A DNA stretch of 64,000 nucleotides from CATQHD01 sp965243165 (lineage in GTDB: Bacteria > Actinomycetota > Acidimicrobiia > Spongiisociales > Spongiisociaceae), in the NCBI GenBank assembly GCA_965243165.1, contig OZ251535.1, positions 806,001 through 870,000 on the forward strand, in the 5' to 3' direction. The stretch's first letter is position 1. Each line of letters starts with the position of its first letter. Below, piece by piece: positions 7,508 through 16,353 of this stretch. Position numbers and translations under genes: made by a program. The notes under the pieces are model-generated. The model was given only the letters and a program-made list of their open reading frames with translations. It made no database searches and had not been told where the DNA came from.

Positions 7508-9529
7508 GTGGCCTTGATCTACCAACGCCGCATCCTCGACGTGGTGAGCCGCCGCCTGGGCGCCTACCCGGTCGTGCTGCTCGAAGGGCCCCGGACGGTG
7601 GGCAAGTCCACCCTGCTCAGAGAGGTCGCCGCGTCTGCGGGGGCTGAAGTCATCGACCTGGACGATCCGGTGTTCTTGCGCAGGGTCGAAGACGATCCGC
7701 ACCGCTTTGTGTCCAGCCCCCGGCCGGTTCTGCTCGACGAACACCTGCGGTTCCCGCCTCTGCTCGAATACATCAAGGCGCAACTGAACGCCGACGGGTC
7801 GCCGGGCCAGTTCGTGCTGACCGGCTCCGCCCACCGGATCGCCAACAGGGAGGGGATCAGGGCGCTGGTCGGGCGGGTCTCGGAGATATCGGTTCTCCCG
7901 TTGGCCCAGGCGGAGGTCGAAGGCCGCGGCGGCAACTTCGTGGAGGAGGTGTTCGACGACGTAGAGCAGGTTCTGTCTTCGGGCCGGTCCCGCACCGCTC
8001 GGGATTCCTACATGGAGCGGGTGTTGGCAGGCGGGTTCCCGCTTCCCTTGTTGACCGGCGGCCTGTACGACCGCGACCAGAGGTTCGAGGATTACCTGCG
8101 GCAGTCCCTCGAGTACGGATTCGAAACGCTGTTCGGGGTCCGCGAACCGCTGCTGCTCAGGCTGCTCCTGAACCGGTATGCGGCGCAGACCGGCCAACTC
8201 CTCAATATCGCAAAGGCCGCTGGGGACGTGGGCCTCAAGGCGGCGACCGCCGAAAACTATACAAGGTTGTTGGAGCTGATCTTCGTGATCCATCTCCTCC
8301 CCGCCTGGCGGCGAACGGATCGAGGGCCGATCCCGCGCCCGAAGGTGTATGTGGTCGACTCCGGGGTGGGCGGCCGTCTGCTCCGGCTGAGTTCCGCCAA
8401 GATCCGCAGCAACGAACCGCTTTTCCTGTCGCAGTATGGGAACCTGCTGGAGACCTTCGCGGTGGGGGAGATACGCAAGATGCTCTCGTGGATGGACGGT
8501 CCCAGACAGATCGGATACTGGCGGAACAGGCGGGGCGACGAGGTCGATCTGGTGGTGGAGCGCCCCGACGACGACGCGGTGGTCGGCTTCGAGGTCAAAT
8601 CCTCCTCGAAGGTGTCGCCGGACGACTGGCGGGGGTTGCGCGTTCTGCGGGGCGAGCTGGGGCCGCGCTTCCGCGCCGGTCTGGTCATGTATATGGGCGA
8701 AATGCCCTACCGGTTGGACGACCGCATCTACGCCGCTCCCATCGACAAACTATGGGGAGGAGGTCAGGACGAGGCCGTCGGGCGGAAGCCGCCCGGCCAG
8801 GTGAAGCGGCGCGCTGAGAAGGAGGATGCCGCCATGGATGATGCGGTGATCGGCCGAGGCGTGTTGACCGCCGCCGGGGACCCGCTTCCCGAAGCGGTTC
8901 GGGCGGCCGCCGAAGAGATGACCGCCCGCTTGGAGATAGGCGGGGCGGCCTACTGGGAACTGGCGGCCGTCCCCTCGGACAACATCAGCTTCGATGATTT
9001 CTACACGCCGGCGGGGGTGTTCGGCGAGCTCCGGCAGATCGATTGGATCGAAGGAGTGATCGAGCCGATCGACCAGTGTTTGTCAATTGCCGAGAAGGGC
9101 AGGGGCGGCGTCTTGATCCATCCCCTGGGTTCCATGGTGGCCGTCATGGCCGGCGTCGAGAGGATGTTGTGTTGGCCGTCGAACAGGTATGGAGGCTCCA
9201 TCGACGGGGACTCCTGGCTCTTGCTGGACAAGGATCTGGTGAAGATGAAGGCGCTTTGGGCCGCCGGGTTCGTCCATCGGGTGTTGGCGTCCAACGGACC
9301 GTCCGTTTCCTGGGTCTGCTGGTCGGCGGGCCGCCGCCTCCGAAGCGGCCGGCCCCGGCTTTCAGCCGATTTGACATCCATAGGCGGTGTCATGGAGCCC
9401 CGAGGAGCGGTGGTGGACGATCCCTTTCACCGGGGGATGCCCCTGGCGGGGGATACGGAAGCCGAGGCCGCGGCGCTGAGGGCTTCGTTCTACGAGTGGT
9501 TCGGGGTCCCCGCCGCCGATATCCGCTGA
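7508..9529 (+). CDS. DUF4143-type ATPase fused to an unknown C-terminal domain
   Basis: The 673-aa product has Walker A GPRTVGKS near residue 27, LLDEHLRFP as the Walker B region, FVLTGSAH as a sensor, and a DUF4143 nuclease-like end (WRNRRGDEVDLVVE ... FEVKSSSK) finishing near residue 420. Family members usually stop at about 400-450 aa. Here the frame continues for about 230 more residues (DNISFDDFYTPAGVFGELRQ and so on) that I cannot assign. At the junction, residue 443 is an ATG (8834) preceded by a full AAGGAGG (8819-8825), so the tail may also be made as a separate protein. The start is a GTG with an AAGGAG ribosome-binding site. Confidence 0.8.
   Translation: MALIYQRRILDVVSRRLGAYPVVLLEGPRTVGKSTLLREVAASAGAEVIDLDDPVFLRRVEDDPHRFVSSPRPVLLDEHLRFPPLLEYIKAQLNADGSPGQFVLTGSAHRIANREGIRALVGRVSEISVLPLAQAEVEGRGGNFVEEVFDDVEQVLSSGRSRTARDSYMERVLAGGFPLPLLTGGLYDRDQRFEDYLRQSLEYGFETLFGVREPLLLRLLLNRYAAQTGQLLNIAKAAGDVGLKAATAENYTRLLELIFVIHLLPAWRRTDRGPIPRPKVYVVDSGVGGRLLRLSSAKIRSNEPLFLSQYGNLLETFAVGEIRKMLSWMDGPRQIGYWRNRRGDEVDLVVERPDDDAVVGFEVKSSSKVSPDDWRGLRVLRGELGPRFRAGLVMYMGEMPYRLDDRIYAAPIDKLWGGGQDEAVGRKPPGQVKRRAEKEDAAMDDAVIGRGVLTAAGDPLPEAVRAAAEEMTARLEIGGAAYWELAAVPSDNISFDDFYTPAGVFGELRQIDWIEGVIEPIDQCLSIAEKGRGGVLIHPLGSMVAVMAGVERMLCWPSNRYGGSIDGDSWLLLDKDLVKMKALWAAGFVHRVLASNGPSVSWVCWSAGRRLRSGRPRLSADLTSIGGVMEPRGAVVDDPFHRGMPLAGDTEAEAAALRASFYEWFGVPAADIR
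8819..8836 (+). promoter_or_regulatory. Internal ribosome-binding site and in-frame ATG in the DUF4143 ATPase gene
   Basis: AAGGAGG followed 8 bp later by ATGGATGAT lies in frame inside the long ORF, exactly at the boundary between the ATPase and its extension. It could start a nested 231-aa protein (8834-9529). It may equally be a relic of two formerly separate genes that have fused. Confidence 0.55.
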
Positions 9530-9701
9530 CCGGAAAGCCGGGTCCTTCCCGCCGGGTGGCTGGCGTTGAGACGGCCCTCGGCAACGCGCCGACCGGGGCC
9601 AGGCCGCCGAACCTCCAGGCACGGAACACGCGGTACCCCAGCGTTGCCCCGCCCTGCAGGGGGCACCCGAATCCAGGTCTTCCACCATCCTGTCCGCGTT
9701 T

Positions 9702-9730
9702 TCGCAAAGCCTCCATTTATTTGCTATAAT
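9702..9730 (+). promoter_or_regulatory. Probable promoter of the PIN-domain gene
   Basis: TATAAT at 9725-9730 lies 37 bp before the start codon, with TCGCAA about 17 bp upstream as a weak -35 box. The sequence turns AT-rich here, matching the foreign gene that follows. The rest of the gap 9530-9700 holds nothing I can support. Confidence 0.5.
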
Positions 9731-9766
9731 ATGCAATTGGGAAAGGCACTCTACCTTTTGTGGTGA

Positions 9767-11962
9767 ATGACAATGACCGATACGGAAGCACAAAATGTTG
9801 ATCTTATTCGGCTTGTCCAACACGTAGCGCTCAATGAGTCCGGTTGGTGGGATCGTGCAATAGAGCGCTTGACACTTGCTTGTTCTTACCTTTTGGGGCC
9901 AAGTACTCACGACGCTCTCTGTGCTAAAGTAACTGCATCTTCAGGAGTTCAAATAAACTCACAACGGTTGCTGTCGGCTATAGAAAAGCTACTTGAATCA
10001 GGTTCTCTCGTAAACATTGGCGAAGAGATTCAAGTAGCTGAGGAGATAAAAAGGTCCCTTAGACGACAGGAAAACGAGACTCTTATTGCCGAAGATATGG
10101 CTTATGAAAAATTTGGCTACCTCGCGCATCAATATGATTTAGAAAACCAGAAAGAGGAGTTGTGGACTGTTTTAGAGACAGATGTAATCCTTCCAATAAT
10201 AAGACATATTGGTGCTCAAATATATGGAAGATTCTTCTCTAGTTCTTCAGCAAATGATAGAATAGGTCCTCAAGTCAACGAATTATATGAGAGCTATGGT
10301 GATAAAGTGAGAAGGCTTTTTACAGAATTTATGAATTCAACAGATGACCACATAAAAGGGTTTGTTTTGCGAAGACTTAATGCACAGTACATTCTAGACG
10401 CTGCTGCTTTGCCTGGAGATGCTCTAGATCGTTTAGCAAATCTCAACACCAAACCATCTCGTATTGACATATTTCTTGACACAAATGTTCTCTTGTACTG
10501 TTTAGACTTGCGACATTCTAGCGGTGAAAGAGCAGTAGAACTGTTAAAGCTGGCTGATCAACTTAGACATAGAATTAATCTTCAGTTCTATGTGTTGCCT
10601 ATCACTGTTGAAGAAACCAAAAGAGTCATTCGTGGGGTGATTTCTTCATTAGAGGGTTTCCGTGGACAGCGTAACTTTGCCAAAGCAGCTCTTCTGGTAA
10701 CACAACAAGGAATAGCTTCTCGTTACTTTGAGGAAGTTAACCGGTCCTCTATTATGCTGACAGCACAGGAGTTCTTTGGGCCTTATGAGTCAGACCTTTT
10801 GACAATACTCCGCGATAAATCTATAGAACTGTATAACACTGATCTGGAGTCTCTACGCACAGATCAAAATGTAATTGACGATATTCATCACCTTATTGAA
10901 AAACAAGAGAATTATAAGTACCGTAGAGTAAAATCATATGAAGCTAACCTCCATGATATGGTATTGTGGCATTTTACTTCTCAACTCAGAGGAACGAATG
11001 AATCTCCTTTTAAAATATCAAGCTGGATAGTCACACTTGATTATGGATTGAGGTCCTTCGACAAATACAAACATCAGAATACACAAACCTTGCCTATATG
11101 CTTAGATCCGGCTTCTTTGATCCATATGTTTCAATTTTGGATACCGTCTTCATCAGAGCTTGATGAAGCTTTAGTTGGTAGTCTTCGTCATCCTTTATTA
11201 TTTCTGGATTTTGATATTCAATCCGAACAAATTACTATTAAAATTTTAGGACAACTTTCCCGATATATAGGAGCAGAGGATTTGTCCCCAGAGGTTGTTC
11301 GAGAAGTTCTTATTAATTCTACACTTCGTGAACGGATATCTGGTACCTCCACTACTTCTACAGAAGATAGCCTACCGATGCTGGATTTTTCTCCTGTCCT
11401 ACATGAGCTCAATAATAAATTGAAGCACAGTAGACTAGAAATAGAAAAAGAACGTTCTGAATATGAGAACGAGTATGCTCGTCGTATAGCTCTTGAAGAT
11501 TCACTCACAAAAGAGCGGAAATCAAAACTACGTTCCGAAGAAAAAATTCAACGATTGACCTCAGGCTTTTCAGAACTAAAATCCAGTATGAATGCGCTAA
11601 AAAGGGTAAATGAAGAGCTTGAAATTCGTGTTAGAGAGCAAGATCAGAAATTGATTGCAGGTACGGAAGACCGCAGAGTTTTTATTGGTACCTTTATAAC
11701 GGTCATTGGTTCTATAATATCGTCTTCAGTTATCTGGGCCGTTATTAGCCGATGGTGGCGAAGTGATCTTGCTATCATTATAGCTACAATGTGTGCATTA
11801 TTTAGCCTTTTATGGGGGTTAAGGTTGGTCATCAAGGGAACAAGATTCACTGAGCGTCCCTATCTAAGATGGCTTGTTAAACACCCTTGGTTGAACTATA
11901 CAATTACTACACTTTTGTCAATCGGAAGTTCACTCATAGCTAATTGGCTGCAAGGAATATGA
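9767..11962 (+). CDS. Membrane-anchored PIN-domain nuclease with coiled coil
   Basis: The 731-aa product has a helical N-terminal region of about 225 residues and a PIN-like domain beginning DIFLDTNVLLYC (Asp238). Further candidate acidic residues are at Glu282 (VEETKR), Asp397 (LHDMVLW) and Asp425 (VTLDYG). A coiled coil rich in E/K/R runs from about 545 to 630. Three hydrophobic segments close the chain at about 637-660, 667-688 and 711-728. PIN domains are Mg-dependent RNases; the C-terminal membrane anchor is unusual. The gene is far more AT-rich than anything nearby and has its own promoter, so it looks horizontally acquired. An ATG two codons later is an alternative start. An antiphage role is inferred from the island context. 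Confidence 0.7.
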   Translation: MTMTDTEAQNVDLIRLVQHVALNESGWWDRAIERLTLACSYLLGPSTHDALCAKVTASSGVQINSQRLLSAIEKLLESGSLVNIGEEIQVAEEIKRSLRRQENETLIAEDMAYEKFGYLAHQYDLENQKEELWTVLETDVILPIIRHIGAQIYGRFFSSSSANDRIGPQVNELYESYGDKVRRLFTEFMNSTDDHIKGFVLRRLNAQYILDAAALPGDALDRLANLNTKPSRIDIFLDTNVLLYCLDLRHSSGERAVELLKLADQLRHRINLQFYVLPITVEETKRVIRGVISSLEGFRGQRNFAKAALLVTQQGIASRYFEEVNRSSIMLTAQEFFGPYESDLLTILRDKSIELYNTDLESLRTDQNVIDDIHHLIEKQENYKYRRVKSYEANLHDMVLWHFTSQLRGTNESPFKISSWIVTLDYGLRSFDKYKHQNTQTLPICLDPASLIHMFQFWIPSSSELDEALVGSLRHPLLFLDFDIQSEQITIKILGQLSRYIGAEDLSPEVVREVLINSTLRERISGTSTTSTEDSLPMLDFSPVLHELNNKLKHSRLEIEKERSEYENEYARRIALEDSLTKERKSKLRSEEKIQRLTSGFSELKSSMNALKRVNEELEIRVREQDQKLIAGTEDRRVFIGTFITVIGSIISSSVIWAVISRWWRSDLAIIIATMCALFSLLWGLRLVIKGTRFTERPYLRWLVKHPWLNYTITTLLSIGSSLIANWLQGI

Positions 11963-12013
11963 TCAAAGGTATTCTCCAGCAAGGTGAAAGTAAGAAATCT
12001 GAGAAGTGAGAGG

Positions 12014-12946
12014 TCACTCGGAGGGGGGGTCCAGTTGGCCTTCCCAGTGGTAGCCCCAGCAGGTGATGCGGCCGCCGGCGTCTGTTGCGCAGGTGTGGAA
12101 GTAGCCGGAGGCAAGATCGGTGAACTCCCCTTCGGGGGCGTCGGCTTGGCCGGCTTGGTTCCTTCCCCAGCAGACGGCGCCGCCGCCGGGGCGGAGGGCG
12201 CAGGTGTGGGCGCCGCCGGCCGATACGGCGGTGAACTCCCCCTTCGGGGGGTCGGCTTGGCCGGCTTGGTTCCTTCCCCAGCAGACGGCGGCGCCGCCGG
12301 GGCGGAGGGCGCAGGTGTGGAAGTAGCCGGCCGACAGGGCGGTGTACCGGCCCGCCGGGGGGTCGGATTGGCCGTATCGGTTGCCGCCCCAGCAGGCGAT
12401 GCTTCCGTCCGGCCGCAGGGCGCAGCTGTGCCGTCCTCCGGCGGCCAGAGCGGTGAAGCTCCCCGCCGGCGCCTCCGTTTGGCCGTAGAAGCCGTCCCCC
12501 CAGCAGACGGCCGCTCCGGCCTCCTCCAGGGCGCAGGTGTGGCCGGCGCCGGCCGACAAGGCGCGGTGGGAGCCCCCGGGGGCGGCCGACTGACCGTCCC
12601 AGTTCGATCCCCAGCAGGCGACCGACCCATCGGCGCGTATCCCGCAGCTGTGCAGCGTGCCCGCCGCGGCTTCGGTGAAAGTTCCGGCGGGCGGATCGGA
12701 CTGACCGAGGCTGTTGTTCCCCCAGCAGAGCGCCCCGCCGTCCGCCGCCAAGACGCAGGAATGCAGCCCGCCGGAGGTCAGAGAGGTGAAACCCGCGGGG
12801 GCGGTTTGCTCGGCGGCGGGGGCCGGAGCCGCCGAGGTTGCCGGGGAGGCCGCCTCGGGGGCGGCGCCCGGAAGGCCTCCGTTCCCGCAGGCCGCCGCCG
12901 ACAGCGCCAAGGCCGTCAGCGCCGCCGCCCCGGCCAAGCGCTTCAT
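12014..12946 (-). CDS. RCC1-repeat lipoprotein
   Basis: About 310 aa. The chosen ATG gives MKRLAGAAALTALALSAAAC, a lipoprotein signal peptide with lipobox SAAAC; the open frame extends 19 codons further upstream without signal features. After an Ala/Pro linker come seven repeats of about 36 residues built around HSCxLxxDGxxxCWG and NxxGQxDPPAG, the RCC1/BLIP-II beta-propeller type. One full propeller outside the cell is expected. Each repeat carries two cysteines, which could form disulfides. It lies 16 bp downstream of alr on the same strand, so the two may be cotranscribed. Ligand and role are unknown. Confidence 0.85.
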   Translation of the reverse strand: MKRLAGAAALTALALSAAACGNGGLPGAAPEAASPATSAAPAPAAEQTAPAGFTSLTSGGLHSCVLAADGGALCWGNNSLGQSDPPAGTFTEAAAGTLHSCGIRADGSVACWGSNWDGQSAAPGGSHRALSAGAGHTCALEEAGAAVCWGDGFYGQTEAPAGSFTALAAGGRHSCALRPDGSIACWGGNRYGQSDPPAGRYTALSAGYFHTCALRPGGAAVCWGRNQAGQADPPKGEFTAVSAGGAHTCALRPGGGAVCWGRNQAGQADAPEGEFTDLASGYFHTCATDAGGRITCWGYHWEGQLDPPSE

Positions 12947-12962
12947 CGAGGGCCCACGGGAA

Positions 12963-14210
12963 TCAGATGCCGGAGAAGGGGGGCGGGGCCGCCAGGTCCG
13001 CACCCCTCCTCTTGTACCACTGCATTCGGGCGGCGCTCACCTCCTGCCCTCCCTTCGTATAGCGCCGCTCCACCCGGTTGTTGATGGCGGTGAACACCTC
13101 ATAGGGGATGGTGCCCGCCCATTCGGCCAGCTCGGAGGCGGTTATCTCCGCTTCCCCCTGCGATCCGAGCAGCACCGCTTCGTCGCCGTTGTAGGCCTCG
13201 CCGTCAGGTCCGATGTCCACCATCATCTGGTCCATGCAGATCTTCCCCACGACCGGCCGGCGGCGCCCTCCGACGATGACGCGACTCCGGCCGGACAGGG
13301 CCCGGAAGTAACCGTGCCCGTAGCCGACCGGGACGGTGATCACCCGGGTGTCCCGGTCGGGCGCCCAGTCGGCGCCGTAGCTGACCGGGCTTCCGGCCGG
13401 CTGGACCTTGAAATAGACCACCCGGGTCTTCCAGGTCAAGGCCGGGGACACCTCGACGGTTCGGGGAACCTCCCCCGGGCCGGCCGGGTACACGCCGTAG
13501 AGCAGGATGCCGGGCCGGACCATGTCCAGGTAGGAATCCGGATGCTGGAGGATGGCGCCGGAGTTGGCGATGTGGAGCTTGGGGGTGGGGAGGCCCCGCT
13601 CGGCGTAGAAGGAAACCGCCCGCAGGAAGCTTTCCAGCTGGCGGCGGGTCTGCTCCGGATCGGGGGAGTCGGCGGTTGCGAAGTGGCTGTAGACGGCCTC
13701 CACTTGGACGCGCTTGGCCGCCAAGGCCGCCTCGAACATGGCGGGGGCGGTGTCGGGCCGCATCCCGATCCGCCCCAGGCCGGTGTCGATCTTGAGGTGG
13801 ACCCGGGCGGTCCTCCGCAGCCAGGCGGCGGCGCGGTCGATCTGTTCGAGCTTGTGGGTAGAGGAGGCGGTGATAGTCAGGTCGTAGGCTATGTAATAGG
13901 GGATCTGGTCCACGTCGATCCCGCCCATGACCAGAATCGGGCAGCGCACCCCGGCTTGCCGGATCAGCGCCCCCTCCTCCACGAACGCCACCGCCAACCC
14001 GGCCGGTTCCAGGGTTTCCAGATGCCGGGCCACCGGGACCAGGCCGTGCCCGTAGGCGTTGGCCTTGAGCACCGGAAGCATCCGGGCGCCCCCCACCGCC
14101 TGTTCGACCGCTCGATAGTTGGCGGTGATTCGGTCCAGGTCGATCTCGGCGACGGCAAGGGGCGGGAATCGGGGGTCGGCCGGCAGGGAGTAGGCGAATT
14201 TTGCCCTCAT
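12963..14210 (-). CDS. alr: Alanine racemase
   Basis: PLP-dependent enzyme making D-alanine for peptidoglycan. At 415 aa it is slightly longer than the typical 370-390. The PLP lysine lies in LKANAYGHG near the N terminus. The TIM-barrel marks KIDTGLGRIG and HIANSGA and the C-terminal catalytic tyrosine in VSYGADW are present, as is KICMDQMMVD. The C terminus carries about 30 extra residues. Its place close to the tsaE-tsaB-rimI-tsaD genes is common in actinobacteria. The start at 14210 is the first ATG in frame and lies opposite a divergent gene starting at 14264. Confidence 0.95.
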   Translation of the reverse strand: MRAKFAYSLPADPRFPPLAVAEIDLDRITANYRAVEQAVGGARMLPVLKANAYGHGLVPVARHLETLEPAGLAVAFVEEGALIRQAGVRCPILVMGGIDVDQIPYYIAYDLTITASSTHKLEQIDRAAAWLRRTARVHLKIDTGLGRIGMRPDTAPAMFEAALAAKRVQVEAVYSHFATADSPDPEQTRRQLESFLRAVSFYAERGLPTPKLHIANSGAILQHPDSYLDMVRPGILLYGVYPAGPGEVPRTVEVSPALTWKTRVVYFKVQPAGSPVSYGADWAPDRDTRVITVPVGYGHGYFRALSGRSRVIVGGRRRPVVGKICMDQMMVDIGPDGEAYNGDEAVLLGSQGEAEITASELAEWAGTIPYEVFTAINNRVERRYTKGGQEVSAARMQWYKRRGADLAAPPPFSGI

Positions 14211-14263
14211 CGGCGCCAGGGTAGCGTTTCACCCCTGATCGACCGGGAGGAAAACGCCGGGAA

Positions 14264-15391
14264 ATGAAGCCGAGTGCGCCGCCCCGCTTCTTCGACAGCC
14301 GGGCCGCCTACACGATGTTCGTAACCACCACCACCGAGAAATCGGAGGTGGCGGCGCGCATCGCCCGGGAGGCTCCGCGGGTGGCGCCCGGGCCGGACGC
14401 CCTCCGCCTCTTCGACGCCGGGATGGGCGACGCCACCGTGCTGGTGGAGGCGATGCGCCGCTTCCACGAGGTGTACACCCACGTCCCCTGGCTGGTGGTG
14501 GGCAAGGAGATCAGCCTGGAGGACGTGCGGCAGGCGCTCGACAAGCTGCCCGACCGCTTCCACGAACACCCCGAGCTGGTTTTCGTGGTGACCAACATGA
14601 CCTACGGGGAAGTGTCCTCCGGCTTCCGGCCCCGGTCGGCGGAACAGGCCGTGTCGTGGCGCCGGACGGCGCTCGAAGGGTCTACCACCTTCGGCTTCGC
14701 CCGCCAGATAAGGGGCATCAGGAGCTCGGTGGCCGAGGACTGGCAGGTGACCACCAGCCCCAAGACCGGCAACCCCGTGTATGTCCGCCCGGCCGTGCAT
14801 GTCATCTACCGCAGGGACCGGGAGTTCATCCTGCGCCGCGTTCTGCCGGAACAGGGCGCCTATCGGGGGTCGTACGACCTGATCATCGCTTCCCAGCCCT
14901 ACCGGGCGCGCACCACCGCCGAGCACAAGGTCAAGACGGTCATCGAGCCCCTCGCCCGGATGCTGGCGCCGGGGGGCCGCCTGCTGGGGATACACGCCTA
15001 CGGCCATGATCCGGGCATAGAGATCATCCGCCGCCTGTGGCCTGACGAGGACCCCTTCTGGACCGACCGCCGCGCCCTGCTGGCCGAGGCCGCCCGCCGG
15101 TTGTCGAAGCCGCAGGACCGGGATCTGGTCATGGTGGACTCGGACGACTGCGAATCGCTGTTCCGATACGAGATGCAGGTCATGCCGGTGGAGGCGCAGG
15201 AGCACATCGGCACCTCTTCCATCCTGGCGGCTTGGAATGCGGCGGCCTACGTGGCGCAGATCGACGAGGAGCGGATGGCCGAGGCGGTGGGGTCCGGCGC
15301 CTATATAGAGGCCGCCCGGTCGGTGATCGAGCGCCATGGCAGGGTGTGGTTCCAGGACGAGAGCTACGTCATCCGCCGAGAACGGCGGTGA
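14264..15391 (+). CDS. SAM-dependent methyltransferase-like protein
   Basis: About 375 aa. An N-terminal TEKSEVAARIAREAP segment precedes LFDAGMGDATVL, which resembles the glycine-rich SAM-binding motif I of Rossmann methyltransferases. DLIIASQPYRAR and LAPGGRLLGIHAYG fit motifs IV to VI. No obvious target-recognition domain is seen. It ends 4 bp before the P1 peptidase start, so the two are probably cotranscribed. The substrate is unknown. Conservation of the methyltransferase core is clear enough for the class but not for the reaction. Confidence 0.65.
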   Translation: MKPSAPPRFFDSRAAYTMFVTTTTEKSEVAARIAREAPRVAPGPDALRLFDAGMGDATVLVEAMRRFHEVYTHVPWLVVGKEISLEDVRQALDKLPDRFHEHPELVFVVTNMTYGEVSSGFRPRSAEQAVSWRRTALEGSTTFGFARQIRGIRSSVAEDWQVTTSPKTGNPVYVRPAVHVIYRRDREFILRRVLPEQGAYRGSYDLIIASQPYRARTTAEHKVKTVIEPLARMLAPGGRLLGIHAYGHDPGIEIIRRLWPDEDPFWTDRRALLAEAARRLSKPQDRDLVMVDSDDCESLFRYEMQVMPVEAQEHIGTSSILAAWNAAAYVAQIDEERMAEAVGSGAYIEAARSVIERHGRVWFQDESYVIRRERR

Positions 15392-15395
15392 GGGC

Positions 15396-16328
15396 GTGGA
15401 CACGGCGGGCGCCGCGGGCGTGAACCGCACGATCACCGCCGTCCGGGGGGTGGAGGTCGGGCACTGGACCTCCGACGAGCACGGCACGGGGGTCACCGTG
15501 CTGGTGTTCCCCGAACCCAACACCGCGGCGGTGGAGGTGCGGGGGGCGGCGCCCGGAAGCCGGGAGACCGCTCTGTTGGGTCCGGAGATGCGGGTGGAAC
15601 AGATACAGGCTTTGGTCTTTGCGGGCGGGTCGGCCTTCGGGCTGGCCGCCGCCGACGGGGTGGCCAGGGAGCTGGCGGCGGAAGGGCGGGGGCACCCCAC
15701 CCGCGGCGGTCCGGTTCCGATAGTCCCCGCCGCGGTCGTATACGACCTCAACCGGTCGTCGGGGTTCCGCCCCGGGGCCGAGGAAGGGGCCGAGGCCTAC
15801 CGGCGGCGCTCGGCCGGCCCGGCGCCGATGGGGAGGGTGGGGGCGGGGAGGGGGGCCACCTCCTCCCAGTGGCGGGGGCCGGAGGCGGTTCAGCCCTCCG
15901 GAGTGGGGTCGGCGGCGGTGGAGGCGGCGGGGGTGAGGGTGGGGGCGCTGGCGGTGGTCAATCCGGTGGGCGACGTGTTCACCCTCGAGGGGGCGCCCCT
16001 CACCGGCGGGGCCCCGGCGCCCGGACCGCCCGCCCCCGGCGCCGTGGTCCGCGCCAACACCACCTTGGCGGCGGTGGCCGTCGAGGCGCGCCTCGGGCGG
16101 GCCGACCTGTTGAGGCTGTGTTACCGGGCGCAGGATGCGGTTGCGGTCTGTGTGCGCCCGGCCCATACCCGATATGATGGCGACGCGGCGTTCGCGGTGG
16201 CGTGCGGGGAGGCCGAGGGCGACCCCGATGCGCTGGGGGAGGCGGCGTTCGAGGCGGCGGGGCGGGCGGTCGAGGCGGCCGTGCGGGCGGCGCAGTCCGG
16301 CGGAGGGCGGAAGGGGCGCCGGTCTTGA
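15396..16328 (+). CDS. P1 (S58/DmpA-type) family peptidase
   Basis: About 310 aa from a GTG at 15396; a second GTG at 15420 (VNRTITAVRG) is equally possible, and an ATG at 15336 would overlap the previous gene. The family is self-processing N-terminal-nucleophile aminopeptidases. Visible marks are GVEVGHWT near the start, FAGGSAFGLAAADGV, PIVPAAVVYDL, NPVGDV, and NTTLAAVAVEARL, where the conserved Asn-Thr-Thr region supplies the nucleophile after autocleavage. Length and order of motifs are normal. Substrates in this family are D-amino-acid or beta-aminoacyl peptides. Confidence 0.85.
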   Translation: MDTAGAAGVNRTITAVRGVEVGHWTSDEHGTGVTVLVFPEPNTAAVEVRGAAPGSRETALLGPEMRVEQIQALVFAGGSAFGLAAADGVARELAAEGRGHPTRGGPVPIVPAAVVYDLNRSSGFRPGAEEGAEAYRRRSAGPAPMGRVGAGRGATSSQWRGPEAVQPSGVGSAAVEAAGVRVGALAVVNPVGDVFTLEGAPLTGGAPAPGPPAPGAVVRANTTLAAVAVEARLGRADLLRLCYRAQDAVAVCVRPAHTRYDGDAAFAVACGEAEGDPDALGEAAFEAAGRAVEAAVRAAQSGGGRKGRRS

Positions 16329-16353
16329 CCCCCCGCCAAGGAGGTCGGAGGTA

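Noticed and set aside
11984..13084. A long plus-strand frame opposite the RCC1 gene
   Set aside because: Shadow of the repetitive RCC1 gene, which has a signal peptide and family motifs on the other strand.
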